From an uncultured Rivibacter sp. (GTDB lineage Bacteria > Pseudomonadota > Gammaproteobacteria > Burkholderiales > Burkholderiaceae): 64,000 nt of DNA. The DNA is taken from assembly GCA_946480925.1 (NCBI GenBank), contig CAMLLU010000018.1:21283-85282 (forward strand), written 5' to 3'. The notes under the pieces were generated by a model. That model had not been told where the DNA came from, did not search any database, and saw nothing but the letters and a program-made list of their open reading frames with translations. How positions within the stretch are numbered: position 1 is the stretch's first letter; each line of letters opens with the position of its first letter. This document shows positions 35,827 to 46,001 of this stretch, one piece after another. Both the position numbers and the translations under genes were made by a program.

Positions 35827-36422
35827 TGAGCGCCCCCCGCATTGCCGAAGTCAACCGCAACACCAAGGAAACGCAGATCCGCGTGCGCGTCAATCTCGAC
35901 GGCACCGGTGAAGCCAAGCTTTCCACCGGCATCGGTTTTTTCGACCACATGCTCGACCAGATCGCGCGCCACGGGCTGATCGACCTGGAGATCGAGGCCC
36001 AGGGTGACCTGCACATCGACGGCCACCACACGGTGGAAGACGTCGGCATCACGCTGGGCATGGCAGTTGCCCAAGCCGTGGGCGACAAGAAGGGGCTCAC
36101 ACGCTACGGGCATTCGTACGTGCCGCTCGACGAGGCGCTGTCTCGCGTGGTGATCGATTTCTCTGGCCGCCCCGGCATCGAAATGGACGTGGCCTTCAAG
36201 GCAGGCATGATCGGCGCGTTCGATACGCAGCTCGCATTCGAGTTCTTCCAGGGCTTCGCGAACCACGCGCTGGTCACGCTGCACATCGACAACCTCAAGG
36301 GCCACAACGCCCACCACCAGTGCGAAACCATCTTCAAGGCCTTCGGCCGCGCGCTGCGGATGGCGATGACGCTCGACCCACGTTCGGCGGGCGTCATTCC
36401 TTCAACCAAGGGGAGCCTTTGA
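35826..36422 (+). CDS. hisB: imidazoleglycerol-phosphate dehydratase
   Basis: A 198-residue monofunctional dehydratase (no N-terminal phosphatase domain as in E. coli). The manganese-binding His/Glu motifs are [13 protein letters not shown] near 39-51, [11 protein letters not shown] near 65-75, [10 protein letters not shown], and [20 protein letters not shown] near the end. ATG at 35826 overlaps the hisC stop; a GTG one codon earlier is also possible. It ends one base before hisH. Confidence 0.97.
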   Translation: MSAPRIAEVNRNTKETQIRVRVNLDGTGEAKLSTGIGFFDHMLDQIARHGLIDLEIEAQGDLHIDGHHTVEDVGITLGMAVAQAVGDKKGLTRYGHSYVPLDEALSRVVIDFSGRPGIEMDVAFKAGMIGAFDTQLAFEFFQGFANHALVTLHIDNLKGHNAHHQCETIFKAFGRALRMAMTLDPRSAGVIPSTKGSL

Positions 36423-36423
36423 A

Positions 36424-37080
36424 ATGACTCGCATGGTGGCGGTCATCGACTACGGCATGGGCAACCTGCGCTCGGTGTCGCAGGCCGTGCTGCACGCGGC
36501 CAACGGCACAGGCCTGCAGGTCTCGGTTACCGCCGACCCCGAAGCCGTGCGTGCCGCCGAGCGAGTGGTGTTGCCGGGCCAGGGCGCGATGCGCGACTGC
36601 ATGCGTGAGCTGCGCGAAGCCCACGGTGGTGCGTTGCTGGCAGCCGTGCTGGATGCGGCAGCTTCCAAGCCGCTGATGGGCGTGTGCGTGGGCATGCAGA
36701 TGTTGCTCGACCACAGCGAGGAGCAGGACACACCAGGGCTCGGGCTCATCGCCGGCCAGGTGAAGCGCTTTCGTCTCGAAGGCCAGCGCCAGCCTGACGG
36801 AAGCCGCTACAAGGTGCCGCAGATGGGCTGGAACCGTGTGCACCAGCCGCAGCCCCATGCAGTGTGGGCCGGCGTGCCCGACGACAGCTGGTTCTATTTC
36901 GTGCACAGCTACTACGCCGTGCCCCGCGAAGCCGCTCACAGTGCGGGTGAAACCGAATACGGCAGCCGCTTTACCTGTGCGGTGGCCCGCGATAATATTT
37001 TTGCCACCCAGTTCCACCCCGAGAAAAGTGCTGCGCACGGCCTTGCCCTGTACCGCAACTTCCTGACCTGGAAGCCCTGA
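36424..37080 (+). CDS. hisH: imidazole glycerol phosphate synthase, glutaminase subunit
   Basis: A 218-residue class I glutamine amidotransferase that supplies ammonia to His[17 protein letters not shown] at the N-terminus, the nucleophile in [16 protein letters not shown] (Cys near 84) and the His-Glu pair in [14 protein letters not shown] near 196-209 complete the triad. Partner HisF is two genes downstream. A 47-base gap follows before hisA. Confidence 0.97.
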   Translation: MTRMVAVIDYGMGNLRSVSQAVLHAANGTGLQVSVTADPEAVRAAERVVLPGQGAMRDCMRELREAHGGALLAAVLDAAASKPLMGVCVGMQMLLDHSEEQDTPGLGLIAGQVKRFRLEGQRQPDGSRYKVPQMGWNRVHQPQPHAVWAGVPDDSWFYFVHSYYAVPREAAHSAGETEYGSRFTCAVARDNIFATQFHPEKSAAHGLALYRNFLTWKP

Positions 37081-37127
37081 GCTCTTCTCGGACTCCCTCT
37101 CCTTTTTGCCACTGCGCTTCAACAGCC

Positions 37128-37882
37128 ATGCTGCTGATCCCCGCGATTGACCTGAAAGACGGTCAGTGCGTCCGCCTGAAACAAGGCGACATGAACGACT
37201 CCACCACCTTCGGCGAAGACCCGGCTGCCATGGCGCGGCGATGGCTCGAGGCCGGCGCGAGACGCCTGCACCTGGTGGACCTGAACGGCGCATTCGCCGG
37301 CAAGCCGGTCAACGAGGCGGCCATCAAGGCCATCATTGCCGAGGTGGGCGACGAGATCCCGGTGCAGCTGGGGGGCGGTATCCGCGACCTCGACACCATC
37401 GAGCGCTACCTCGACGACGGCCTGTCCTACGTGATCATCGGCACGGCCGCGGTCAAGAACCCCGGCTTCCTGCGCGATGCCTGCACGGCGTTCGGCGGTC
37501 ACATCATCGTCGGCCTCGATGCGAAGGACGGCAAGGTGGCCACCGACGGCTGGAGCAAGCTCACCGGCCACGAAGTGATCGACCTCGCGAAGAAGTTCGA
37601 GGACTACGGCATCGAAGGCGTGATCTACACCGACATCGGCCGCGACGGCATGCTCACCGGCATCAACGTCGATGCCACGGTGAAGCTGGCACAGGCGCTG
37701 TCGATTCCCGTCATCGCCTCAGGTGGTCTTTCTGGCCTGGTTGACATCGAAAAGCTCTGTGCGGTGGAAGACGAAGGCGTCGAAGGCGTGATCTGCGGCC
37801 GTTCCATCTATACCGGGGCGCTCGACTTCGTGGTGGCCCAAAAGCGCGCCGACGAGCTCAACGGCGGCAACGGCAGCCTCTG

Positions 37883-37883
<1 letters not shown>
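37128..37883 (+). CDS. hisA: ProFAR isomerase HisA
   Basis: A 251-residue TIM-barrel isomerase. [16 protein letters not shown] with the catalytic Asp at 9-10, [33 protein letters not shown] and [12 protein letters not shown] with the second catalytic Asp are present, and VIASGGLSG is the phosphate-binding strand. Its stop overlaps hisF (TGATG), consistent with their shared ancestry and co-expression. Confidence 0.97.
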
Positions 37884-38644
<761 letters not shown>

Positions 38645-38666
38645 CGCGCTTGCGGCAAGACCAGCA

Positions 38667-39785
38667 GTGTCCTTGCCGCCGCTCATCACCCAACGGGCCC
38701 TCAACCGCGCCACCTTGGCGCGACAGATGCTGCTGCAGCGATCGAGCCTGCCGCTGGTTGCCGCGGTCGAGCACCACATCGGTCTGCAAGGCCAGGTGGC
38801 CAACGCGCCCTATCTTGCGCTGTGGGCCCGTGTGGAAGGTTTCCGCTTCGACGAGCTCACGCGCCTGATCGAAACGAAGAAGCTGGTGCGCGCGGCCATG
38901 TTCCGCGGCACCTTGCACCTCATGAGCGTCCGCGACCTGCTCGCCTGGCGCCACAGCTTTACCGCGATGATGCGGCGCATGCTGCAGGCCAGCCATGGCC
39001 GTGGCCTGCAGGGGCTGGACTTAGATGATGTGTGCGAGGCCACGCGGCAGGTACTGGCCGAACAGCCGCTCACCTATGCCGAGATCGGCCAGCGGCTGCG
39101 CGAACGCTGGCCTGGGAATGACACCACCAACCTGTCGCAGGTGGGGCGTTGCCTCGATGCGATGGTGCAGGTGCCGCCGGCCGGCACCTGGAACTGGACG
39201 CGCCCGGCACCAGTGACCACGGCCGAACGCTGGCTCGGCAAGAAACTCAAGCCGCCGGCACGGCCTGACAAGCTGCTGTTGCGTTACCTTGCAGCTTTCG
39301 GCCCGGCGAGTTTGCAAGACATGGGCGCGTGGAGTGGCCTGGCCGGCCTGCGCGAAACCGTCGAGCGATTGCGGCCCGCGCTGCTGGTGTGGCACGACGA
39401 CCGCGGCCGAGAACTGTTCGACCTGCCTGATGCCCCGCGCCCCGAGCCCGACACACCGGCGCCGGTGCGTTTGCTCGCCCCCTTCGACAACCTCGTGCTG
39501 TCGTACGAAGACCGCCGCCGCGTGGTGGCCGACCAACACCGGCCGCTCATCGCCACGGTGAACGGGCTGTTTGCGCCTACCTTCCTGGTCGACGGCATGG
39601 TCAGCGGCGTGTGGACGCTGGAGCAGGCCAAGGCCGGCGGCACCGCGAGTGTGGTGTTCGAGCCGTTTGCGCGTCTGAGCAAGGCGGTGCGTCAGGAGTT
39701 GGAAGCCGAGGCGATGCGGCTGCTGCTAGTGTTGCCGGGCGTCACCTCGCGCAGCGTGCGTTTCGGTGCCGTCAAACGCGCCTGA
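38667..39785 (+). CDS. winged helix DNA-binding domain protein (HTH_42 / AlkZ-like)
   Basis: A 372-residue protein of the family that includes YcaQ/AlkZ DNA glycosylases for interstrand crosslinks and many uncharacterised actinobacterial proteins. Visible are QMLLQRSSLPLVAAVEHHIGLQGQ near 20-43 (the Q-x-Q segment), MFRGTLHLMSVRDLLAWR and LLAPFDNLVLSYEDRRRV near 265-282. The start is GTG at 38667, 22 bases after hisF. This place is usually held by hisI, so its position at the junction of the reversed block is notable. Enzymatic activity is unproven. Confidence 0.82.
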   Translation: MSLPPLITQRALNRATLARQMLLQRSSLPLVAAVEHHIGLQGQVANAPYLALWARVEGFRFDELTRLIETKKLVRAAMFRGTLHLMSVRDLLAWRHSFTAMMRRMLQASHGRGLQGLDLDDVCEATRQVLAEQPLTYAEIGQRLRERWPGNDTTNLSQVGRCLDAMVQVPPAGTWNWTRPAPVTTAERWLGKKLKPPARPDKLLLRYLAAFGPASLQDMGAWSGLAGLRETVERLRPALLVWHDDRGRELFDLPDAPRPEPDTPAPVRLLAPFDNLVLSYEDRRRVVADQHRPLIATVNGLFAPTFLVDGMVSGVWTLEQAKAGGTASVVFEPFARLSKAVRQELEAEAMRLLLVLPGVTSRSVRFGAVKRA

Positions 39786-39797
39786 GGCCAACCCGGC

Positions 39798-40568
39798 TCA
39801 GGCGGGGTTGTCGATGTCGATGAACTGGTGCTCCAGTTCGAAGCGCTCTGCCACGTGCGCACCCACGGCGGGCGCGCCGTAACGTTCCGTCGCATGGTGG
39901 CCGCAGGCGTAGAAGGCCACGCCGGTTTCGCGCGCGTAGTGGGCCTGGGGCTCGGAGATCTCGCCGGTGATGTAGGCGTCCACGCCCGCGGCGATGGCGG
40001 TCTCGAAGTAGCCCTGCGCACCACCGGTGCACCAGCCCACGCGCTTGATCGGGCGGCCGTCGCCTTCCACCAGCGTGGGCGCGCGGCCCAGCCGGAACTG
40101 CAGCATCGCGCTCAAGGCGGCGGCGGTCATCGCCTGTGGCGTGCTGCCGATGAACCCCAGCTCCTGCTCACCGAAGCGACCCTCGATGTTGAACTTGAGC
40201 CGCGCGCCCAGCTGCGCGTTGTTGCCCAGCGCTGGGTGCGCGTCCAGCGGCAGGTGATAGGCGAACAGGTTCACGTCGCCAGCCAGCAGCGTGGCCAGCC
40301 GCTTTTTCATCCAGCCGGTGACGCGGCCGTCGTGGCCGCGCCAGAACAGCCCGTGATGCACGACGATGGCATCGGCGCCGGCCGCGACCGCGGCCTCAAT
40401 GAGCGCCAGGCTGGCTGTCACGCCGCTCACGATCTTGCGGATTTCGGGTTTGCCCTCAACCTGCAAGCCGTTCGGCCCATAATCCTTGAAGCGCTCTACC
40501 TCGAGCAAGGTCTTCAGGTAAGCATCGAGCGCGTCACGGGTCGTCACGGGCCTGTCCTTCGTTTCCAT
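39798..40568 (-). CDS. Nif3-like dinuclear metal centre hexameric protein
   Basis: A 256-residue Nif3/YbgI family protein. Metal ligands are in VVHHGLFWRGHDGR near 69-82 and CGHHATERYGAPAVGAHVAERF near 221-242; NLFAYHLPLDAHP lies between. The family forms a toroid and may act as a GTP cyclohydrolase-like or stress protein; the role is not settled. It is divergent from the Deg protease with only 12 bases between start codons. In related genomes it stands between the protease gene and petABC. Confidence 0.9.
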   Translation of the reverse strand: METKDRPVTTRDALDAYLKTLLEVERFKDYGPNGLQVEGKPEIRKIVSGVTASLALIEAAVAAGADAIVVHHGLFWRGHDGRVTGWMKKRLATLLAGDVNLFAYHLPLDAHPALGNNAQLGARLKFNIEGRFGEQELGFIGSTPQAMTAAALSAMLQFRLGRAPTLVEGDGRPIKRVGWCTGGAQGYFETAIAAGVDAYITGEISEPQAHYARETGVAFYACGHHATERYGAPAVGAHVAERFELEHQFIDIDNPA

Positions 40569-40580
40569 CTGCTGTCTTTC

Positions 40581-41753
40581 ATGCGCAGAACCTGGCTGAT
40601 TTTCTCGCAAGCGGTCACCGTCGCATTGGCCATCTTGTTTGTCGTTGCCACGCTCAAGCCCGAGTGGCTGGCCAGCCGTCCCGCGGCCCTGGGCTCCCCG
40701 CAGGCGCCGGCCATTTCGATCCAGGAGGTCGTGAGCAACCCGACTGCCAAACCTGCAGGCACGGGCTATGCCGAGGCGGCACGCCGCGCGGCGCCGGCCG
40801 TCGTGAGCGTCATGACCAGCAAGGCGCTGTCGCGGCACCCGCATGCCGGCGATCCGTGGTTCCGCTTTTTCTTCGGTGACCAGGACGGAGCGCAGGCGCA
40901 GACCGGCATGGGCTCGGGCGTGATCGTTTCGACCGATGGTTACCTGCTCACCAACAACCACGTGGTCGAGGGCGTGGACGACATCGAGGTGCTGCTGTCG
41001 GACGGCCGGCGTGCAAAAGCCAAGGTGGTGGGCAACGACCCCGACACGGACCTGGCCGTGCTGAAGGTCGATCTCGACAAGCTGCCGGCCATCACCTTCG
41101 GCAATGCCGACGAGCTGCAGGTGGGCGACGTGGTGCTCGCCATCGGCAACCCCTTCGGCGTGGGCCAGACGGTCACCTCCGGCATCGTGAGCGCGCTGGG
41201 TCGCAACCAGCTGGGCATCAACACCTTCGAGAACTTCATCCAGACCGATGCCGCGATCAATCCCGGCAACTCGGGCGGTGCGCTGGTCGATGCCAACGGC
41301 AACCTGATGGGCATCAACACTGCGATCTATTCGCGCAGCGGCGGCAGCCTGGGCATCGGCTTTGCCATTCCCGTGTCCACCGGCCGGCAGGTGATGGAAA
41401 GCCTCATCAAGGAAGGCGAGGTCCGGCGTGGCTGGATCGGCGTGGAGCCGCGCGACCTGACGCCCGAGATGGCCGAGACCTTCAACCTGCCCATCAAGGA
41501 AGGCGTGCTCATCACCGGCGTGCTGCAAGGCGGCCCGGCCAGCGAAGGCGGCATCCGCCCCGGCGACGTGGTCACGCGTGTGGCGCAGACGCCGGTGGCC
41601 AACACGTCGCAGCTGCTCAACGCGGTGGCCGCGCTCAAGCCGCGCAGTGAAGCACGCATCGCGGTGCAGCGCGGCAACGAGGCCCTTGAGGTGAGCGTGA
41701 CGGTGGCTCAGCGGCCAAAGCAGGATCCGCGGCAGCGCGAACGGGAGCGCTGA
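40581..41753 (+). CDS. DegQ/DegS-like trypsin-type periplasmic serine protease
   Basis: A 390-residue protease with an N-terminal membrane anchor (hydrophobic residues 8-24, no clear cleavage site) and one C-terminal PDZ domain, closer to DegS/AlgW layout than to two-PDZ DegP. The triad is His in LTNNHVVEG near 129, Asp in DPDTDLAVLKV near 160 and Ser in NPGNSGGALVDANG near 235. PDZ spans about 275-375 (GWIGVEPRDLTPEM). The C-terminus ends in a basic RQRERER tail. Such proteins act in envelope quality control. Convergent with the MATE gene (15 bases). Confidence 0.92.
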   Translation: MRRTWLIFSQAVTVALAILFVVATLKPEWLASRPAALGSPQAPAISIQEVVSNPTAKPAGTGYAEAARRAAPAVVSVMTSKALSRHPHAGDPWFRFFFGDQDGAQAQTGMGSGVIVSTDGYLLTNNHVVEGVDDIEVLLSDGRRAKAKVVGNDPDTDLAVLKVDLDKLPAITFGNADELQVGDVVLAIGNPFGVGQTVTSGIVSALGRNQLGINTFENFIQTDAAINPGNSGGALVDANGNLMGINTAIYSRSGGSLGIGFAIPVSTGRQVMESLIKEGEVRRGWIGVEPRDLTPEMAETFNLPIKEGVLITGVLQGGPASEGGIRPGDVVTRVAQTPVANTSQLLNAVAALKPRSEARIAVQRGNEALEVSVTVAQRPKQDPRQRERER

Positions 41754-41768
41754 AAAATCTGACGTGGT

Positions 41769-43145
41769 TCAGGGTGCCGGCAGCAGCCGCTGCCGCGCCA
41801 CCTTGTGCAGCAGCCACAGCTGGGAAACCGCTGCCGCAAACAGCGCGGTGACCAGCCCGACCCAGAAGCCGTAGACGCCCAGCGGCGCCACGTTCAGCGC
41901 CGCCCAGCCACGGTAGCCGAGCCAGGCGCCCAGCGGAATGCCGATGGCCCAGAAGGCCACGATCATCAGCCACATCGGCAGCATCGTGACCTTGTAGCCG
42001 CGCAAGGCGCCGATCGCGATGACCTGCGTGGCGTCGGCCAGCTGCCAGGCCGCGGCAAACAACAGCAGCGCAGCGGCCACGGCTTGCACGGCTGCGTCGG
42101 GCGAATACAGCGCGACGATCTCGCCGCGCAAGGCGATGAGGAACGGCACCAGTGCCAGCGCGATCAACAGCCCCAGCGCCAGGCCGCAGGCGGAGATGAA
42201 TCGCGCGTTGCGAGCGTCCTGCGCGCCGAGCGACTGGCCGACGCGGATGGACAGCGCGGTGGACAGGCCCATCGGCAGCATGAACACCACCGAGGCGAAG
42301 TTGAGCCCGACCTGATGCGCGGCGATCGGCACGGCACCCAGGCTGCCGATCATCAGCGCGACCCCGGCAAAGGCCGACACCTCGGCCAAGTGGGCTGCGC
42401 CGATGGGCAGGCCCAGCTTCAGCAGCCGCTTGAACGTGCCCCATTCAGGCCGCGACCAGCCTTGGTACAGCCGCACTTTTTCGTAGTGGTGTGAACGCGC
42501 GGTGTACAAGCCCATGAGCAGCAGCGACAGCCACATGCCGATGCCCGAGGCCCAACCGCAGCCGGCGCCGCCCAACGCCGGCAGGCCCCAGTGGCCGTAG
42601 ATCAGCAGCCAGTTCAGCAGTGCGTTGGCCAGCAGGCCCACCACCGCCAACCCCATCAATGGCCGCGTGTGGTTGATGCTGGCCGAATAGAACGACAAGG
42701 CGCGGAACATCAGCGCCGCCGGCAGGCCGAGCACGATGCCTTGCAGGAACAACACGGTCTTGCTGGCGAGACCGGCCTCCACGCCCGACAGCCGCAGCAA
42801 GTCGTCGGCCAACGGCAGCAGCGCTAGCGGTACGAGGCCCAGCAGTGCTGCCAGCCACACGGCCTGCTGCGTGTCGTGGACGATGGCTTTGTGGTCAGCG
42901 GCGCCGAAGTGGTGAGCCACGATCGGGCTCAGTGCCTGCACCACCCCCATCAGCGAGATGAATACGGGGACCCACACCGCCACGCCGAGGCCCACCACGG
43001 CCTGCTCCACCGCGCCGGCGCGACCGGCCATCACGGTGTCGAGCAGGCCCATCAGCACGAAGCCCAGCTGCGACAGCACGATGGGACCGGCCAGGCGCAA
43101 CAGGTGGCGCGACTCGGCGAAGAAGCGCGTGGTTCTTGTGGTCAT
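41769..43145 (-). CDS. MATE family efflux transporter (NorM-like)
   Basis: A 458-residue twelve-TM exporter that uses Na+ or H+ to expel cationic drugs. Typical segments: LAGPIVLSQLGFVLMGLLDTVMAGR near 19-43, VVGLGVAVWVPVFISLMG and VQALSPIVAHHFGAAD, and the second half GLPIGAAHLAEVSAFAGVALMIGSLGAVPIAAHQVG. ATG at 43145 is chosen; a TTG two codons earlier is less likely. It stands between tatC and the Deg protease, a place that lacks it in the gene orders I know for this block. A UUCG-loop hairpin separates it from tatC. Confidence 0.93.
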   Translation of the reverse strand: MTTRTTRFFAESRHLLRLAGPIVLSQLGFVLMGLLDTVMAGRAGAVEQAVVGLGVAVWVPVFISLMGVVQALSPIVAHHFGAADHKAIVHDTQQAVWLAALLGLVPLALLPLADDLLRLSGVEAGLASKTVLFLQGIVLGLPAALMFRALSFYSASINHTRPLMGLAVVGLLANALLNWLLIYGHWGLPALGGAGCGWASGIGMWLSLLLMGLYTARSHHYEKVRLYQGWSRPEWGTFKRLLKLGLPIGAAHLAEVSAFAGVALMIGSLGAVPIAAHQVGLNFASVVFMLPMGLSTALSIRVGQSLGAQDARNARFISACGLALGLLIALALVPFLIALRGEIVALYSPDAAVQAVAAALLLFAAAWQLADATQVIAIGALRGYKVTMLPMWLMIVAFWAIGIPLGAWLGYRGWAALNVAPLGVYGFWVGLVTALFAAAVSQLWLLHKVARQRLLPAP

Positions 43146-43156
43146 GCGCAAACGTC

Positions 43157-43178
43157 ACGCGGCGCCGAAGCGCCGCGT
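43157..43178 (-). terminator. UUCG-tetraloop hairpin after tatC
   Basis: A 9-bp stem (ACGCGGCGC with its complement) closed by a TTCG loop on the minus strand, 31 bases past the tatC stop. It has no long T-run on that strand, so it may protect the 3' end or attenuate rather than stop transcription. Confidence 0.6.
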
Positions 43179-43209
43179 TTGCTGGTGGGGGCCGCCAGTG
43201 TCGGCGAAA

Positions 43210-44016
43210 TCAGGAAGCCTTGTGGTCCTGCGCAGCCGATTCCCCGTCGCCTTGCGGCGCCTGCGTGTGCTTGATGAACAGCCTCGCCGCAAGGATGCCC
43301 AGCTCGTAGAGGATGCACATCGGCACGGCCAGCGCCAGCTGCGAGATCACGTCCGGCGGCGTGACCACGGCTGCGATGATGAAGGCCAGCACGATGAAAT
43401 AGCCGCGGAACTGCTTGAACTTGTCGATGCTGACGATGCCCATGCGCGCCAGCACCACCACGACGATGGGCACCTCGAAAGCGGCGCCGAACACGATGAA
43501 CAGCGTGAGCACGAAGCTCAGGTACTGCTCGATGTCCGGCGCGGCGGTGATGGTCTTGGGCGCGAAGCTCTGGATGAACTGCGACATCGCCGGGATCACC
43601 AGGAAATAACAGAACGCCACGCCGATGAAGAACAGCAGCGTGCTCGAGACCACCAGCGGCAGCACCAGCTTCTTCTCGTGGCTGTAGAGCCCGGGCGCGA
43701 CGAAAGCCCAGGTCTGGTAGAGCACCACCGGCAGCGCGACCAGGAAGGCGGCCAGCAGCGTGATCTTCAGCGGCACCAGCAGAGGCGAGATCACGTTGGT
43801 GGCGATCAGCGTGGCGCCCTTGGGCAGGTGTGCCACCAGCGGCTGTGCCAGGATGTCGTACAGCGAGCCGGGGCCGGGGTAGAAGCACAGCACGCCGAAC
43901 ACCACCAGCACCGCGATCAACGAGCGCACCAGGCGGTCGCGCAACTCGATCAGGTGGCTGACGAAGGGCTGTTCGGTGCCCTCCAGCTCGTCTTTTTCGG
44001 GGGATTTGTCGCTCAC
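43210..44016 (-). CDS. tatC: Sec-independent protein translocase TatC
   Basis: A 268-residue six-TM receptor of the Tat system that binds twin-arginine signals. Conserved segments: PFVSHLIELRDRLVRSLIAV near 18-37, LLVPLKITLLAAFLVALPVVLYQTWAFVAPGLYSHEKK near 94-131 and FEVPIVVVVLARMGIVS. A charged C-terminal tail of about 15 residues is longer than in E. coli. It is separated from tatB by 90 bases that hold a repeat-like element, unlike the usual close spacing. Tat-type leaders occur on the SBP at 20422 and the DUF411 protein. Confidence 0.96.
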   Translation of the reverse strand: MSDKSPEKDELEGTEQPFVSHLIELRDRLVRSLIAVLVVFGVLCFYPGPGSLYDILAQPLVAHLPKGATLIATNVISPLLVPLKITLLAAFLVALPVVLYQTWAFVAPGLYSHEKKLVLPLVVSSTLLFFIGVAFCYFLVIPAMSQFIQSFAPKTITAAPDIEQYLSFVLTLFIVFGAAFEVPIVVVVLARMGIVSIDKFKQFRGYFIVLAFIIAAVVTPPDVISQLALAVPMCILYELGILAARLFIKHTQAPQGDGESAAQDHKAS

Positions 44017-44025
44017 AGGGGCTCC

Positions 44026-44098
44026 TGAGTCAACGAAGGGCCGCTCCCGAGTTGACTCACCCCCTCGGGGGGCGGACGACGCGATGCGTCGGCCTTGG
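44026..44098. repeat. REP-like palindromic element, copy A
   Basis: Between tatC and tatB. TGAGTCAAC and GTTGACTCA (perfect 9-bp arms, 44026-44034 and 44051-44059) flank GAAGGGCCGCTCCCGA; then a CCCCCTCGGGGG hairpin and a CGACGC-GAT-GCGTCG hairpin. A near copy of about 50 bases lies at 54154. Only 90 bases separate the tat genes, so almost the whole gap is this element. Confidence 0.75.
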
Positions 44099-44106
44099 GG
44101 CTCTGG

Positions 44107-44586
44107 TTAAAGCGCGCGCGGCGGCCGAAAGCGTGCGACACGTGCGGCACCGGACTGGGCCCGGGGCCGGATGCCGTGGCGCTGCTTGTACCACTGCGGC
44201 ACGGCGCTGCGCTTGAGCCGCCAGTTCTTCTTGGGGTGCCGATACACCGGGGGCGGCTCCTGCAGCGACGAGGCGAGGGCGCTTTCGCTGCTGGTGCCGG
44301 TGGCCTCGGACCAGGCCTTTTCGAAGTCGCTGCCGGTTTCGCGGATCTCCTTCGAGATTGACTGCTCCACGTCGTGGGCCGCGGTCTCGAACTGCGACTT
44401 CATTTTCTTGAGCTCTTCGAGCTCGATCGACCGGTTGACCTCGGCCTTCACGTCGGCCACGTAGCGCTGCGCCTTGCCGAGCAGGTGCCCGACCGTGCGT
44501 GCCACACGCGGCAGCTTTTCGGGGCCGATGACGATCAACGCCACCGCCCCGATCAGCGCCAGCTTGTCGAAGCCGAAGTCGATCAT
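44107..44586 (-). CDS. tatB: Sec-independent protein translocase TatB
   Basis: A 159-residue membrane-anchored partner of TatC. One N-terminal TM helix ([19 protein letters not shown] at about 8-26) with the Glu-Lys-Leu-Pro hinge, an amphipathic helix ([21 protein letters not shown]) and a charged helical region, then a Pro/basic tail ([18 protein letters not shown]). The tail is of ordinary length for betaproteobacteria. It lies 33 bases after tatA. Confidence 0.95.
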   Translation of the reverse strand: MIDFGFDKLALIGAVALIVIGPEKLPRVARTVGHLLGKAQRYVADVKAEVNRSIELEELKKMKSQFETAAHDVEQSISKEIRETGSDFEKAWSEATGTSSESALASSLQEPPPVYRHPKKNWRLKRSAVPQWYKQRHGIRPRAQSGAARVARFRPPRAL

Positions 44587-44619
44587 GCTTTGTGCAATCG
44601 GATCAAGACTTCAGGAGCT

Positions 44620-44862
44620 TCAAGACTTCGTCTTGGCGTCCACGTCGACCGTGTTCGGGTCGTTGGCGTTGGCCTTCGACGAGGTGACCTGCTGCGACGG
44701 TGGCGCCGGCTCGTTGCTGGCCGCACCGTCCTTCATGCCGTCCTTGAAGCCCTTGACGGCGCCACCGAGGTCGCTGCCGATGTTCTTGAGCTTCTTGGTG
44801 CCGAACACCAGCACGACGATCACCAGCACGATCAACCAGTGCCAGATGCTGAATGAACCCAT
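44620..44862 (-). CDS. tatA: Sec-independent protein translocase TatA
   Basis: An 80-residue pore subunit. A single TM helix ([15 protein letters not shown], 7-21) with [24 protein letters not shown] as the amphipathic helix is textbook TatA; the acidic tail ends in DVDAKTKS. First of the three tat genes on the minus strand. GGAGT lies before the ATG. Confidence 0.96.
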   Translation of the reverse strand: MGSFSIWHWLIVLVIVVLVFGTKKLKNIGSDLGGAVKGFKDGMKDGAASNEPAPPSQQVTSSKANANDPNTVDVDAKTKS

Positions 44863-44917
44863 GGAGTACTCCTAACGACAGTTGGCTGAATTTTAGGTCG
44901 GCGGGCAGCTGCCCAGT

Positions 44918-45271
44918 TCAACCCATGCGGCTCCAAGGCCGAGGTCCGCCCATCACGTGCAGGTGCAGGTGGTACACCTCTTGCCCGCCGTCCGGCCCGG
45001 TGTTGATGACGACACGGAAGCCGTTGGACGCTCCCTGGTCATGAGCCAGCTGCGGCGCCAGCGCGAGCATCCTGCCCAGCAGTTCCGTGTCTTCGGGCTG
45101 GGCGGTTTCGAGACTGGCGATGTGCTTCTTCGGCACGATGAGCAGGTGCACCGGCGCGGCGGGGTGGATGTCCTTGAAGACGATCAGTTCTTCGTCTTCA
45201 TGCACCTTCGCGCTCGGGATCTGGCCTGCGGCGATCTTGCAGAACAGGCAGGTGGGGTCAAAAGCACTCAT
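44918..45271 (-). CDS. HIT family protein (HinT-like)
   Basis: A 117-residue purine-nucleoside phosphoramidase of the histidine triad family. CLFCKIAAGQIPSAKV near 8-23 with Cys pair, and the HxHxH motif YHLHLHVMGG near 99-108, are diagnostic. The start overlaps the DUF4870 stop (ATGA), so it is translated from the hisI-hisE-DUF4870 transcript. Usual place: between DUF4870 and tatA. Confidence 0.95.
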   Translation of the reverse strand: MSAFDPTCLFCKIAAGQIPSAKVHEDEELIVFKDIHPAAPVHLLIVPKKHIASLETAQPEDTELLGRMLALAPQLAHDQGASNGFRVVINTGPDGGQEVYHLHLHVMGGPRPWSRMG

Positions 45272-45648
45272 TTCACCTCCATCGGCTTGTTGTCGTTCCA
45301 GTTCAGGAAACCCTTGACGATGCGATAGATGACCCAGACGGCGTCGGCCACCAGCACGATGAAACCGATGCCCACGATGATGGTCACGAAGCCGATCACC
45401 GCCCACAGCAGGCTCCACCAGAAGGTGCGGATCTGCCAGGTGAAGTGGCTTTCGTAGATGGTGCCGCGCGTGTCGTCGCGCTTGATGTAGTTGATGAGAA
45501 TGGCTGCGATGCCGGTCACGCCGATGAAGGCCGACAGGGCATACAGCACGTAGACGATCATCGTCAGCTGCTTGAGGCTCGCCAGCTTTTCGGGGCTCAC
45601 GCCGCCGGGGGCGGCAGGCGTGGAGACGGGGTTGGTGAAATCGGTCAT
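45268..45648 (-). CDS. DUF4870 family membrane protein
   Basis: A 126-residue protein with three predicted TM helices (about residues 28-52, 75-102 in two parts) and the family segment [31 protein letters not shown] near 52-82. The function of DUF4870 proteins is unknown; in Burkholderiales one always seems to lie between hisE and hinT. Stops and starts overlap both neighbours by 4 bases, indicating tight translational coupling. Confidence 0.9.
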   Translation of the reverse strand: MTDFTNPVSTPAAPGGVSPEKLASLKQLTMIVYVLYALSAFIGVTGIAAILINYIKRDDTRGTIYESHFTWQIRTFWWSLLWAVIGFVTIIVGIGFIVLVADAVWVIYRIVKGFLNWNDNKPMEVK

Positions 45649-46001
45649 GGCTGTCCTTCCTCTCTCGCTTGTGCCTTCCTCGAGGCGAATTCCTCCAGGC
45701 CCGACAGGCCTTCGCGCCGCTCCAGCTCGGCCAGCACGTCGGCCGGCCTGAGCCCGAACTGGGCCAGCGCGATGATCGAGTGGAACCACAGATCGGCCAC
45801 TTCGTAGACGATCTTGCGGGTATCACCGTCCTTGGCGGCCATCACGGTTTCGGTGGCTTCTTCTCCCACCTTCTTCAAGATGGCGTCGGTACCCTTGTTG
45901 AACAAGCGCGCGACATAGCTTTTGTCCGGGTCGCCGCCCTTGCGCGACTCGATGACCTCGGCCAGGCGGGCGAGCGTGTCGTTGCTGCTGGGGGTGCTCA
46001 T
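45645..46001 (-). CDS. hisE: phosphoribosyl-ATP pyrophosphatase
   Basis: A 118-residue MazG-like all-helical enzyme for step 2 of histidine synthesis. [33 protein letters not shown] near 28-60 and [14 protein letters not shown] near 65-79 carry the metal-binding Glu/Asp residues. Separate from HisI rather than fused as in E. coli. Start overlaps the hisI stop; its own stop overlaps DUF4870. Confidence 0.96.
   Translation of the reverse strand: MSTPSSNDTLARLAEVIESRKGGDPDKSYVARLFNKGTDAILKKVGEEATETVMAAKDGDTRKIVYEVADLWFHSIIALAQFGLRPADVLAELERREGLSGLEEFASRKAQAREEGQP

Noticed and set aside
39828..40580. Upstream extension of the Deg protease frame across nif3
   Set aside because: The extension is antisense to nif3 and has no family features; the real N-terminus is the membrane anchor starting at 40581.
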